Below are positions 1-8,912 of a DNA stretch of 64,000 bases, piece after piece. Each line of letters starts with the position of its first letter. The stretch's first letter is position 1. The stretch spans positions 159,596 to 223,595 of the forward strand of contig NZ_BMXR01000008.1 in NCBI RefSeq assembly GCF_014651855.1. Reading direction: 5' to 3'. Origin of the DNA: Saccharospirillum salsuginis. GTDB taxonomy: Bacteria; Pseudomonadota; Gammaproteobacteria; Pseudomonadales; Natronospirillaceae. The translations under genes were made by a program, and so were the position numbers. Under the pieces are notes generated by a model. The model did no database searches. It worked only from the letters and a program-made list of their open reading frames with translations, and was not told where the DNA came from.

Positions 1-1
1 G

Positions 2-2662
2 GCCAGGCAGTTGCGCCCGCTCGTTCGGGACGGCCGCTGGCTGCAATGCCGGGTGGAAGGGCTGACCTGGATGCTGGAGCCGGTGCCTTCAGACCGGATA
101 TTGATTCTCTGGGATGGCCGCACAGCCAAGCACATCAAGGCCCGGGGCATTTCTGCCTTCGACCGGGGCCAACCCTTTCTGTTTCGCCGCTTCCCGTCCG
201 ATTCGAAAACGTGCGGCGGTGCCGGGGCCGGTCGAAATGCCCAGAACGGGCGCGAGACGGAGGAGGGCGAGGGCCCCAGCCGCTGGGGCGGTGGTCGTTT
301 CACCGGGCCACCGCATTTCAACGTGACGGTTCACATTTACGACCCGTTAGACGGTACCCACCCAAAACCGCCGGAGCTTGAACTGGGCGAGCGGCCCATC
401 CACCCGAGCCGCGAGGCTTACCAATTGGGCGAAGACGAATCCGTATTCGACCTGGCCCGGCGGCTCTATGGCCTGCCGATCCTCAAGCCACTGCTGAACC
501 TCAATGAGCGCCACAGCTACGACCGACTGCCCGCACCGGGCAGCCGGATCCAGGTGCCCGGTTTCCGTCTGCCGATCTCCGGCTCGGCGAACCCGCAGAC
601 CAAAAGCATCTCGCTCACCTGGGACGGGCCGACCGAGGGCCAACAGAACCTGCCGTTCCAGCCAGGCCCAGCGGCCACCTCCGGAGAAACCCGGTTCTGG
701 GACTTCCGCATACCGGTCAAGGCCGGTGACTACCAACTGACCGCCCGCAACGGCACAGTCGAACACAGCCGGACGATTCGCATTGAACCGCCCAGCAACC
801 CCCGCGCGCAGCCACTGGACGTCTGCTACCGCCCGGAGACCGGTGAACAGCTGCTGGTGACCGATTACTTAACCCACCAGATCGACACCGACAGCCAACT
901 CATCGACGACGCCCTTCAAGCCCTGAACGACGCCGTGGAAGCAGACGACCAGGAAGCCATCCCCGAAAAGAAAGCCGCCGTCATGAAAGCCCTGGCCCCG
1001 GCCGGGCGCAGCGACACCGGCATCGCCGGGCTGACCGAACTGGCCGGCTACAAAGGCCGCAAGGCCACCTACGTGCGCAGCGACAAGATCGCCAACCACG
1101 TTCGCCGCTACAGCCTCGCCGTCACCGTGCGAGACGAACGCCGCTTCACCGACGCCACCGGCTCCTTCGATGCCGCCAAGGCGCAACGCACCCTGAAAGA
1201 GGACTATCAGGGCGGCCTGGAGAAAGTCGATTTCAAACTCAACCTCGCCCAGTTCGACACCGCCATGACCGACTGGGCCGAAAGCTGGAACGAGACCACC
1301 GGGCAAAAGCGGGACTGGCTGGCCGACTCCGACCACTTCACCGCCACCACCGAAGCCGCCGTCATGCGGCTGATGGCTGGTGCCTCATTAAGTGCAAGCG
1401 TCAGCAAAACCGCCATCGGTCTCGCGGCCAATGCCTCCGCCTCGGCGGCTCTGGCCGAGGGCAAGGTCACGGTGGAAAGCCACTTTCCGGATAAGGACGG
1501 CTTTGCGCTCCAGCTGGAGTTGGAGAACAAGCATTCGCCCGACACCACCACTCTGGATTTCGGCGCCGTCCGGGCCAGCATGATCATCGAACTGATCGGC
1601 TTTGCCGGTGCCAAGGCGCTGGTCTGCGCCAATGTCGAGCTGAGCATGGACGGCTCGAAGGCCGCGTTGAAAGGACTGACCGATAATGAGGCCCGGGAAA
1701 AAGCCGAATCCGATTCCGATTTCGAACCGCATCCACCGGTACAGGGTGCCGATGTGGGCGCATCGGCGTTTGCGGGTATCTCCGGTGGCTGTGGCGTAAA
1801 AGGCGCGCTGGAATGGGATAACCCCGAACAGCGGACCGGCGATGAGCCAGCTTTCTCGGCGTTTGCTGAGATTGGCGGGGAGTTCAATGCTCAAGTTGGT
1901 GGTGGTGGTGAGGCCAAGCTCTATGTCGCTTTCGATGACGGCAAGTTTATGATCCGAAGTCGGGTTGGAGCGTGTTTTGGGGTCGGTGCTGCCGGTGCCT
2001 TGGTCGCCACTGTAAACGTGAACACCATTTATGACTTTATTCAGTGCATCTACCATCAGTTGATGAAGTTCGATTTCCGGAAACTGGAGTTTATTGATGA
2101 GCGCGCGTTTCAGGCTTTCCATCAAATAATTTCAGGAGCATTGCAGCTGGGTGAGCAGGTCCTTGACTGTATCCAGAATAGTGTGGAAGACATATCTGAA
2201 TGGTGGAAAAGGGTTGTACTTGCGACTGAACACGACCAGCAAGCAAAGCAATTGGCTGAGAATATTCTAAATGATGATCAGGGATTAGTTCAGTTTGCTC
2301 CACCCGAAGCCAAGGCGAGCCTCCTGCGTAAACTCTGTATTGTGAAAGGGGCTGTTAATAAATTAGGTTTAAACTTATTTAATGAAAACCGTGAAGAAGC
2401 GGTGATAAAAGTTCTATCGACCGTAACTTGTGAACGGGAGTTTATTGAGATCACCGAACGGATGGGCCCAGATGGCCCGTTACACCCGAGTGAGACAGGA
2501 TGGATATCGGACCAAGGGAAAGAACTGATCCGAAGCCTATTGGATGGCCGTGAAGACCTGCAATTCATGCGCTGGTATATGAACTTACCACGATACGCAA
2601 CCAAGGAGGGTACTGCCGCCTGGGCAGCTCTGTCAGCTCAACAGGAAGTCAAGCTTGTTTAA
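2..2662 (+). CDS. Large LysM-containing protein, possibly T6SS-associated; 5' end outside window
   Basis: The reading frame is open to the left edge, so the true start probably lies outside; an in-frame TTG at position 11 is the first possible start seen. The protein is about 885 residues. Residues around 135-185 look like a LysM-type module (YQLGEDESVFDLARRLYG, then NERHSYDRLPAPGSRIQVPG). An Ig-like beta region follows at about 195-260. The middle (about 450-680) is rich in Ala/Gly with several hydrophobic stretches, and the C-terminal 200 residues look helical. There is no signal peptide at the visible N-terminus. Base composition becomes more AT-rich after about position 2000, as in toxin-tip exchange. 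Two lipoprotein genes follow on the other strand. A T6SS effector or accessory role is inference; no catalytic motif was recognised. Confidence 0.6.
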   Translation, partial: ARQLRPLVRDGRWLQCRVEGLTWMLEPVPSDRILILWDGRTAKHIKARGISAFDRGQPFLFRRFPSDSKTCGGAGAGRNAQNGRETEEGEGPSRWGGGRFTGPPHFNVTVHIYDPLDGTHPKPPELELGERPIHPSREAYQLGEDESVFDLARRLYGLPILKPLLNLNERHSYDRLPAPGSRIQVPGFRLPISGSANPQTKSISLTWDGPTEGQQNLPFQPGPAATSGETRFWDFRIPVKAGDYQLTARNGTVEHSRTIRIEPPSNPRAQPLDVCYRPETGEQLLVTDYLTHQIDTDSQLIDDALQALNDAVEADDQEAIPEKKAAVMKALAPAGRSDTGIAGLTELAGYKGRKATYVRSDKIANHVRRYSLAVTVRDERRFTDATGSFDAAKAQRTLKEDYQGGLEKVDFKLNLAQFDTAMTDWAESWNETTGQKRDWLADSDHFTATTEAAVMRLMAGASLSASVSKTAIGLAANASASAALAEGKVTVESHFPDKDGFALQLELENKHSPDTTTLDFGAVRASMIIELIGFAGAKALVCANVELSMDGSKAALKGLTDNEAREKAESDSDFEPHPPVQGADVGASAFAGISGGCGVKGALEWDNPEQRTGDEPAFSAFAEIGGEFNAQVGGGGEAKLYVAFDDGKFMIRSRVGACFGVGAAGALVATVNVNTIYDFIQCIYHQLMKFDFRKLEFIDERAFQAFHQIISGALQLGEQVLDCIQNSVEDISEWWKRVVLATEHDQQAKQLAENILNDDQGLVQFAPPEAKASLLRKLCIVKGAVNKLGLNLFNENREEAVIKVLSTVTCEREFIEITERMGPDGPLHPSETGWISDQGKELIRSLLDGREDLQFMRWYMNLPRYATKEGTAAWAALSAQQEVKLV

Positions 2663-2694
2663 TAGGCTTTAGGACACCTTTCGGGTTTGGGAGA

Positions 2695-3567
2695 TTAAGG
2701 CAATGGAGTCGATTGGTTTACCGCACACCGGAAACCGGTGCTCTGATAGTCGAAATCCAGTTTTTCATTCTCGTATCGAATGAACACATTACTGGCGGAG
2801 GGGGACTCCAAGTAGGTTCCCCCTCTTAATACTTTGTGGGTTCCAGTTTCCGGTCCTTTTGGATTGACCGAGTCGCCCCATTGGTAGTAGTCATCGGCGA
2901 ACCAGTCATTGACCCAATCCTTCATGTTACCCGCCATATCGTAAAGTCCCAGCGGGTTTGGAGGAAAACTGCCGGATGGTCGTGGGTTGCGTATGAATTC
3001 GGAATAGTTTTCGCCCTCCCGGATAGTCCCATCGTTCGTTGCATAAAGGACTTTTTGACCTCGATTTCGAGCCGCGTATTCCCACTGGGCTTCAGTCGGG
3101 AGATCGAAGGGTAGCCCCGTCTGGTCGGCCAACCAAAGACAATAGTTTTTGGCACCATGCCAGCTTACACCTGCAGGGTACTCTGGTCCCCGCCAATCTT
3201 TACCGACGGACCACTTTCGCCAATAGGTACGGGGTAAGTCATTGGCATCGGTATACAGGTCGTATTCCCCGTAGCTGATCTCATAAGCTCCAATCGAATA
3301 GCTGTCCAGGGTCACCTCAGTAGGGGGCTTGTTGTCCCGGTAAGGCGTCATATAGAGGCCATTCTCGTTTTTATAGTCCCCCATCATGAAGGTCCCACCC
3401 TCCACAAACACCATCTGCGCTTTGGAGCGCTCAATCAACTCTTCGATCTCAGCCTGGGTGACATTGCGCTCAGGCATGGGCGGGGTGTCATCCTTGGGTT
3501 CGGATCGGCAGGCCGCGAGGGCCAGGGTGGACAGCGCGAGGGTCAGTGCGGTGCTCCGGTGATTCAT
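2695..3567 (-). CDS. SUMF1/formylglycine-generating-enzyme-type lipoprotein, copy 1
   Basis: A 290-residue lipoprotein. The N-terminus is a lipoprotein signal with lipobox LALAAC (Cys20), so it is expected to be membrane-anchored. From about residue 55 it shows the FGE-sulfatase/SUMF1 fold: FVEGGTFMMGD, then YEISYGEYDLY, LPTEAQWEYAAR, GLYDMAGNMKDWVNDW, KVLRGGTYL and STGFRCA at the end. The catalytic cysteine pair of true formylglycine-generating enzymes is not evident, so a non-catalytic binding role is plausible. I start at the ATG at 3565-3567, which has AGGGA 8 bases upstream and directly begins the signal peptide; an upstream ATG at 3613-3615 would add 16 unlikely residues. It is a tandem paralogue of the gene at 3799-4671. 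An immunity-protein role toward the adjacent large protein is inference. Confidence 0.85.
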   Translation of the reverse strand: MNHRSTALTLALSTLALAACRSEPKDDTPPMPERNVTQAEIEELIERSKAQMVFVEGGTFMMGDYKNENGLYMTPYRDNKPPTEVTLDSYSIGAYEISYGEYDLYTDANDLPRTYWRKWSVGKDWRGPEYPAGVSWHGAKNYCLWLADQTGLPFDLPTEAQWEYAARNRGQKVLYATNDGTIREGENYSEFIRNPRPSGSFPPNPLGLYDMAGNMKDWVNDWFADDYYQWGDSVNPKGPETGTHKVLRGGTYLESPSASNVFIRYENEKLDFDYQSTGFRCAVNQSTPLP

Positions 3568-3676
3568 TCCTTCGTTCCCTGTCTGGTTCGAACGCCATTG
3601 TAACAAAGGAAACACCCCGCCTCATGGGGCGGAACCCCACTAAAGTCGGTTACGTTTCACATTTCTCGCGTCTACA
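3377..3676. repeat. Direct repeat, left copy (signal peptide plus upstream region)
   Basis: About 300 bp is nearly identical to 4481-4779, with about four differences including a one-base deletion. It spans the 5' end of the SUMF1-type gene, its ribosome binding site and about 110 bp upstream. Beyond this block the two gene copies are much more diverged, so the block looks recently homogenised or recently copied. Confidence 0.9.
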
Positions 3677-3798
3677 TCGACGAAATTTCCAGCTACAAGG
3701 GCTCAATCGAAGATAAGGCTGGCCTAGCAAATACGGTCGTGTCATTCACCAGTTGGCATGAATGCCGGTTGGTGAATGACAACTCATGAATCCCGAGC

Positions 3799-4671
3799 TC
3801 AATGAATGGAAGTCGGTTGATTCACCGCGCATCTAAATCCGGTGCTTTTAAAGTCCGCAGTCAGTTCATCCAATTCTTGCCGGATGAATACGTTGCTAGC
3901 ATAAGGCGATTCCAAATATACGCCTCCTCGAAGGATCTTGTGCGAACCTGTTTCTGGTCCAGTGGGGTTTATTTTGTTACCCCGCTGGTAGTAGTCCTTC
4001 GCGTACCAATCGTTGACCCATTCCGCCATATTGCCGGCCATGTCATATAAGCCGAGCGGGTTAGGGGGGAAAATACCGGAAGGTCTCGGGTAGCGAGTGA
4101 ATTCCGAGTAGTTCTCTCCTTCACGGATGGTTCCGTCATTTGTCGCGTATAAAACCTGTTTACCCCGGCTCCGTGCTGCATATTCCCACTGAGCTTCCGT
4201 CGGAAGATCGAACGGTAGGCCGGACTGTTCTGCCAGCCATAGGCAATAATCCTTGGCACCGTTCCAACTGACTCCAGCTGGGAATTCCGGACCCCGCCAT
4301 TCCTCGCCCTCAGACCATTTTCGCCAATAAGTTCGGGGTAAATCGTTGAGGTCGGTATACAGGTCAAATTCCCCGTAACTGATCTCGTAAGCCCCGATCG
4401 AATAGCTATCCAACGTCACCTCGGTAGGGGGCTTATTGTCCCGATCAGGCGTCAGATACAACCCGTCTTCATCCTGATAATCCCCCATCATGAAGGTCCC
4501 ACCCTCCACAAACACCATCTGCGCTTTGGAGCGCTCAATCAACTCTTCGATCTCAGCCTGGGTGACATTGCGCTCAGGCATGGGCGGGGTGTCATCCTTG
4601 GGTTCGGATCGGCAGGCCGTGAGGGCCAGGGTGGACAGCGCGAGGGTCAGCGCGGTGCTCCGGTGATTCAT
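3799..4671 (-). CDS. SUMF1/formylglycine-generating-enzyme-type lipoprotein, copy 2
   Basis: This is a 290-residue tandem paralogue of the gene at 2695-3567, offset by 1104 bp. The signal peptide and first 60 or so residues are almost identical (one visible change, LALTAC for LALAAC at the lipobox). The rest of the SUMF1-type domain has diverged in sequence while keeping the same motifs: LPTEAQWEYAAR, GLYDMAGNMAEWVNDWY, KILRGGVYLESP, STGFRCAVN. As in copy 1, the canonical catalytic cysteines are not apparent. The start is the ATG with AGGGA 8 bases upstream. The upstream promoter region was duplicated along with the gene. Copy 2 faces divergently away from the dehydrogenase at 4821. Function unknown; a periplasmic or membrane-anchored immunity or binding protein is inferred from duplication next to a possible effector. 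Confidence 0.85.
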   Translation of the reverse strand: MNHRSTALTLALSTLALTACRSEPKDDTPPMPERNVTQAEIEELIERSKAQMVFVEGGTFMMGDYQDEDGLYLTPDRDNKPPTEVTLDSYSIGAYEISYGEFDLYTDLNDLPRTYWRKWSEGEEWRGPEFPAGVSWNGAKDYCLWLAEQSGLPFDLPTEAQWEYAARSRGKQVLYATNDGTIREGENYSEFTRYPRPSGIFPPNPLGLYDMAGNMAEWVNDWYAKDYYQRGNKINPTGPETGSHKILRGGVYLESPYASNVFIRQELDELTADFKSTGFRCAVNQPTSIH

Positions 4672-4779
4672 TCCTTCGTTCCCTGTCTGGTTCGAACGCC
4701 ATTGTAACAAAGGACACACCCCGCCTCATGGGGCGAACCCCACTAAAGTCGGTTACGTTTCACATTTCTCGCGTCTACA
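4481..4779. repeat. Direct repeat, right copy (signal peptide plus upstream region)
   Basis: Right-hand partner of the repeat at 3377-3676. It covers the start of the second SUMF1-type lipoprotein gene and the divergent intergenic region shared with the dehydrogenase at 4821. Because this copy sits in a natural divergent promoter region, it is probably the parental arrangement; this is inference. Confidence 0.9.
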
Positions 4780-4820
4780 CTGACGGGGTTTCCACACAGT
4801 CGAACAAGGAGTCCGTCCCC

Positions 4821-5705
4821 ATGAAGCCAATCAAAACCGTCGCCTTCCTCGGCCTGGGTGTCATGGGCTATCCCATGGCCGGTCACTTGCAGCGCGCGGG
4901 GTTCGATGTCTGCGTCTACAACCGCACCGCCACCAAAGCCGAACAATGGCAACAGGAATACGGTGGCCGCTGGGCCGAAACACCGAAAGAGGCCGCCGAA
5001 GGGGCGGATGCGGTGCTGATGTGCGTGGGCAACGACGACGATGTCCGCTCCGTGGTCTTCGGCGACACCGGCGCCTTGGCCGGTATGGCCGCGGGCAGCC
5101 TGCTGGTCGACCACACCACCACCTCCGCCGACCTCGCGCGGGAGCTGGACGCGGCCTGCCGCGAACACCAGGTCGGGTTTGTCGACGCACCGGTCTCCGG
5201 CGGCCAGGCCGGGGCGGAAAACGCCAAGCTGACCATCATGTGCGGTGGTGAAACGACGGATTTCGACCGCGCCGTGCCCTTGTTCGAAGCCATGGGCCAC
5301 CGCTGGCGCCGCCTCGGCCCGGCCGGCAGCGGCCAGTTGTGCAAAATGGTCAACCAGGTCTGCATCGCCGGGTTGCTGCAGGGGCTGTCCGAAGGCATCC
5401 GCCTGGCCCAGGTATCCGGGCTGGACGTGGCCGAAGTGGTCGACGTGCTCGGCGGCGGCGCCGCCCAAAGCTGGCAGATGGACAACCGCGCCCTGACCAT
5501 GGCCGAAGACAAATTCGACTTCGGCTTCGCCATCGACTGGATGCGCAAAGACCTGGAGTACGCCCTGGCCGAAGCCAAGCGGGTAGGGCTGGACATGCCC
5601 GTGGCCGATTTGGTCAACGGCTTCTATAGAGAGCTGCAGGACCAGGGCATGAACCGGTGCGACACCTCGGTGCTGATCCGCCGGTTGGGGACGCGAAAGG
5701 CGTAA
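4821..5705 (+). CDS. NAD(P)-dependent beta-hydroxyacid dehydrogenase (3-hydroxyisobutyrate dehydrogenase family)
   Basis: A 294-residue cytoplasmic oxidoreductase. The N-terminal Rossmann motif GLGVMGYPMAGHL lies at about residues 11-23, the substrate-binding signature DAPVSGG at about 122-128, and the catalytic lysine in SGQLCKMVNQ at about 175, all typical of the 3-hydroxyisobutyrate / tartronate semialdehyde reductase family. Length is usual for the family. The ATG at 4821 has AAGGAG with 9-base spacing; an upstream start at 4728 would add 31 residues lying inside the duplicated promoter repeat and is unlikely. The gene stands alone with no pathway partners, so the hydroxyacid substrate cannot be assigned. 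Confidence 0.9.
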   Translation: MKPIKTVAFLGLGVMGYPMAGHLQRAGFDVCVYNRTATKAEQWQQEYGGRWAETPKEAAEGADAVLMCVGNDDDVRSVVFGDTGALAGMAAGSLLVDHTTTSADLARELDAACREHQVGFVDAPVSGGQAGAENAKLTIMCGGETTDFDRAVPLFEAMGHRWRRLGPAGSGQLCKMVNQVCIAGLLQGLSEGIRLAQVSGLDVAEVVDVLGGGAAQSWQMDNRALTMAEDKFDFGFAIDWMRKDLEYALAEAKRVGLDMPVADLVNGFYRELQDQGMNRCDTSVLIRRLGTRKA

Positions 5706-6044
5706 TACCCCCAACCCATGGAGACTGCCCAAAAAGTGCGCTACAATCGCCCACCCCGGTGTTAAGCCGTCCCTTGACCGGCCCACTATCGATTTACACG
5801 CGGCCGTATGCATTGGCACTCTCCCGCCCAGCGCGAGAACCTGCCAGGACAGCCCCGGGATGGGGTCCCACGACCCGGTTCTTTAAAACGAAGCGTAAGG
5901 CCATTCACCATTCGATGGCCTAGGCTGGAATGCCCATACGACCGTTCCCAGTAACGGGCGGGCGAACCGCCAGCCGTACTTTAAACCCGCGTCGCTCGGC
6001 CGTTGAATCGCTGACCGACCCAACCCATTGGTAAGTGAATCTCT
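5706..6044. other. Intergenic region, no gene seen
   Basis: A 339-bp gap between the dehydrogenase and rhlB. I see no credible coding frame. It should hold the rhlB promoter, but I find no convincing -35/-10 pair and no strong terminator hairpin. Confidence 0.5.
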
Positions 6045-7736
6045 GTGACAAACCAATCCCGTAAACCCCGTAAACCCCGTTGGCACATCTCACAATTCAA
6101 AGTTCCTGAAGCGCCCGGCAAAGTCCGGTTCCACGACCTGTTCCTGCCCATCGCCCTGATGCGCGCGATTCATGAGCTGGGCTACGAATACTGCAGCCCC
6201 ATCCAGGCCATGACGCTGCCCTACACCCTGGCCGGGCACGACTGCATCGGCAAGGCGCAAACGGGCACCGGCAAGACGGCGGCCTTCCTGCTCACCGTCA
6301 TTACCGACCTGATGGAGCACCGCCTGCCGGAACAGTTCGCCGGCGAACCACGCGCGCTCATCCTCGCGCCCACCCGCGAACTGGCGATGCAGATCGCCGA
6401 AGACGCCAAGTCCCTGACCAAGCACAGCCGCCTGAAAGTGGCCACCCTGGTCGGCGGCATGGACATGGACAAGCAGCGCAAGCAGCTCGAGGAAGCCCGA
6501 CTGGACATCCTGGTCGCCACCCCGGGCCGGCTGATCGACTTCATGAACCGCAAACAGGTGTTCCTCGACCAGGTCGAGACCCTGGTGATCGACGAAGCCG
6601 ACCGCATGCTCGACATGGGCTTCATTCCGGACATCAAAACCATCGTCCGCGCCACACCGAAGACCGAAGAACGCCAGACCCTGATGTTCTCCGCCACCTT
6701 CTCCTACGACATCCTCAACCTGGCCCAGCGCTGGACCCGGGATGCCGTCAAAGTGGAAGTGGAACCCAAGGTGAAGACCGCCGAAGACGTCGAACAGCAC
6801 GTCTTCCTCGTCTCCACCGAAGAGAAGTACCGCCTGCTGCACCACGTGCTCAAGCAGCCCGAAGCCGACCGCGTCATGGTGTTCGCCAACCGCCGCGACA
6901 TCGTCCGCGACCTGAGCGAGCGCCTGCGCAAAAGCGGTATCCATTGCGAAGTGCTGAGCGGTGAAGTGCCCCAGGCCAAGCGCGTGAAAACCCTCGATAA
7001 CTTCAAAGAAGGCAAGGTGCCTGTACTGGTCGCCACCGATGTCGCCGGTCGCGGCATTCACGTCGAAGGCGTCTCCCACGTGGTGAACTACACCCTGCCG
7101 GAAGACCCGGAAGACTACGTGCACCGCATCGGCCGTACCGGCCGCGCCGGCGCCAAGGGCGTCTCCATCAGCTTCGCCTGCGAAGACGACTCGTTCCAGA
7201 TCCCCGCGATTGAAGACTACATCAAGCGCAAGATCGAACTGGAACAACCGCCGGCCGCCTGGCTGGGCGAAGAGCAGGCCGCCGCCGACGCGAAAGCCGA
7301 AGCCAAGGCACAGAAAGACGAAGCGGACGCCAAGGCCGAGTCAAAAGCCGACAGCCAGGCCGACAAACCGAAAGCCAGCAAGCCCCGGTCGAACCGGCCG
7401 AAATCGGACAAGCCCAAGGCTCAGAACCGCAAGGCCGAAGACACCCAGGCGGACGCTTCCAAAACCGAAGAGGCCACCGCGCCCAAGGCTGAAGCACCCA
7501 AAGCTGAAGCTGAAAGCGCCCAGGCGGAACAACCGGCCGACGCCCAACCGGCCGCTGCGGCCGACGACAAAGCCGACAGCCAGACGCCCAAGGCCGAACA
7601 GCCCGCCGAACCGGCCAAAGCCGACGACAAGCCGGAAGAGACGCCCGAAGCCAAGGCGGACACCGACGAGACCGCCGACCAGCCGGACGAGAAGAGCGAC
7701 AGCGAAACCGCCAAGCACAAGGAAGGTTCCGCCTGA
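6045..7736 (+). CDS. rhlB: ATP-dependent RNA helicase RhlB (DEAD-box) with long charged tail
   Basis: A 563-residue DEAD-box helicase. The N-terminal segment FKVPEAPGKVRFHDL and Q motif SPIQ are followed by Walker A AQTGTGKT (71-78), PTRELAMQIA, TPGRL, DEAD (184-187), SAT (216-218), ATDVAGRGIHV and HRIGRTGRAG (360-369). In relatives RhlB unwinds RNA in the degradosome with RNase E. After the helicase core a tail of about 155 residues (from about 405) is almost wholly Ala, Lys, Glu, Asp, Pro and Gln in short imperfect repeats; it is probably disordered. The start is GTG at 6045, chosen because it opens the conserved N-terminus. The stop is 3 bases before pdxB, so the two are probably co-transcribed. 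Assignment to RhlB rather than another DEAD-box paralogue rests on the N-terminal pattern. Confidence 0.88.
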   Translation: MTNQSRKPRKPRWHISQFKVPEAPGKVRFHDLFLPIALMRAIHELGYEYCSPIQAMTLPYTLAGHDCIGKAQTGTGKTAAFLLTVITDLMEHRLPEQFAGEPRALILAPTRELAMQIAEDAKSLTKHSRLKVATLVGGMDMDKQRKQLEEARLDILVATPGRLIDFMNRKQVFLDQVETLVIDEADRMLDMGFIPDIKTIVRATPKTEERQTLMFSATFSYDILNLAQRWTRDAVKVEVEPKVKTAEDVEQHVFLVSTEEKYRLLHHVLKQPEADRVMVFANRRDIVRDLSERLRKSGIHCEVLSGEVPQAKRVKTLDNFKEGKVPVLVATDVAGRGIHVEGVSHVVNYTLPEDPEDYVHRIGRTGRAGAKGVSISFACEDDSFQIPAIEDYIKRKIELEQPPAAWLGEEQAAADAKAEAKAQKDEADAKAESKADSQADKPKASKPRSNRPKSDKPKAQNRKAEDTQADASKTEEATAPKAEAPKAEAESAQAEQPADAQPAAAADDKADSQTPKAEQPAEPAKADDKPEETPEAKADTDETADQPDEKSDSETAKHKEGSA

Positions 7737-7739
7737 GCC

Positions 7740-8912
7740 ATGTCCGCAGTAAGTGGCCTGCGCATCGTCGCAGATGAAAACATGCCGCACGTCGAGCCCT
7801 GGTTCTCAGGGCTCGCACACTCCCTGACCCGCAAGCCCGGCCGTACCCTCACCCGAGACGACCTGATGGACGCCGATGTACTGCTCGTGCGGTCCGTCAC
7901 CCAGGTGAACGCCGACTTGCTGACCGGCACCCCGGTCCGTTTTGTGGGCAGCGCCACCATCGGCACCGACCACATCGACCAGGCCTGGCTCGCCGAGCAG
8001 GGCATCGCCTTCCACCACGCCCCCGGCTGCAACGCCCAATCCGTCGTCGACTGGGTGCTCTCGGTATTCGCCCGCCTGCATCTGGATTTCGAACTGCCCT
8101 GGTGGCAACGCACCATCGGCGTTATCGGTGCCGGCAACGTCGGCGGTAAACTGGTGGACCGCCTAAAAACCCTCGGCGTACGCACCCTGGTGTGCGACCC
8201 GCCGCGTGCCGAACGTGAAGAGCGAGAGGGCACATTAGGGCAGGACGACTTCGTCGGCCTGAACACCCTGCTGCAGGCCAGCGACATTGTCTGCATGCAC
8301 GCCCCGCTCACCCGACCGGGTGAGGCCGGCCAACACGCCACCGAAGGCCTGATCGGCGCCGACCAATTGGCCCTGATGAAACCCGGCGCCTGGCTCATCA
8401 ACGCCGGCCGCGGCCCCGTCATCCAGGAAGGCCCGCTGCAAAGCGCATTGGACACCCAATGCATCCACGCCGTGCTCGACGTCTGGCCCGATGAACCCCG
8501 GGTAAGCGAACGCTTACTCAACGCCGTGTACCAGGCCAGCCCCCACGTGGCCGGCTACAGCCAGGAAGGCAAATGGACCGGCACCCGCATGCTGGCCGAG
8601 GCCCTGCACCACTGGGCCAACCAACCCCTGCCCAGCGGCCCGGACCTGCCCCAAGGCCCCACACTCAACGCTGCCTTCTTCAGCCAGGACACCCCCGAAC
8701 ACCTCGGCAGTGAACTGGTGCAGGCCCTGCACGACCCCGCACGCGACACCGTGGCGATGCAGCAATCCGTACAGGGCGACCACATCCCCCCGCACACCTT
8801 CGACGCCCTGAGAAAGGAATACCCCAAGCGCAGGGAACTGGCGGCGGCTGAGGTGAGCAATGTGCCTGCCGAAGCAGAAGACTGGCTGCGGAAACTCGGG
8901 TTCCGCCTGTAG
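7740..8912 (+). CDS. pdxB: Erythronate-4-phosphate dehydrogenase PdxB
   Basis: A 390-residue D-2-hydroxyacid dehydrogenase family enzyme that oxidises 4-phosphoerythronate in the deoxyxylulose 5-phosphate-dependent pyridoxal phosphate pathway. It opens with IVADENMP, typical of PdxB, followed by VGSATIGTDHID, the NAD-binding motif GAGNVGG (130-136), NAGRGPV (substrate arginine), LDVWPDEP and SPHVAGYS (catalytic acid-histidine). The C-terminal PdxB dimerisation domain is present and the length fits the family. The ATG lies 3 bases after the rhlB stop. Confidence 0.95.
   Translation: MSAVSGLRIVADENMPHVEPWFSGLAHSLTRKPGRTLTRDDLMDADVLLVRSVTQVNADLLTGTPVRFVGSATIGTDHIDQAWLAEQGIAFHHAPGCNAQSVVDWVLSVFARLHLDFELPWWQRTIGVIGAGNVGGKLVDRLKTLGVRTLVCDPPRAEREEREGTLGQDDFVGLNTLLQASDIVCMHAPLTRPGEAGQHATEGLIGADQLALMKPGAWLINAGRGPVIQEGPLQSALDTQCIHAVLDVWPDEPRVSERLLNAVYQASPHVAGYSQEGKWTGTRMLAEALHHWANQPLPSGPDLPQGPTLNAAFFSQDTPEHLGSELVQALHDPARDTVAMQQSVQGDHIPPHTFDALRKEYPKRRELAAAEVSNVPAEAEDWLRKLGFRL

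Noticed and set aside
3580..3600. GGTTCGAACGCC looks like a tRNA T-loop
   Set aside because: No acceptor or anticodon stem can be built around it, and it is part of the duplicated lipoprotein 5' region.
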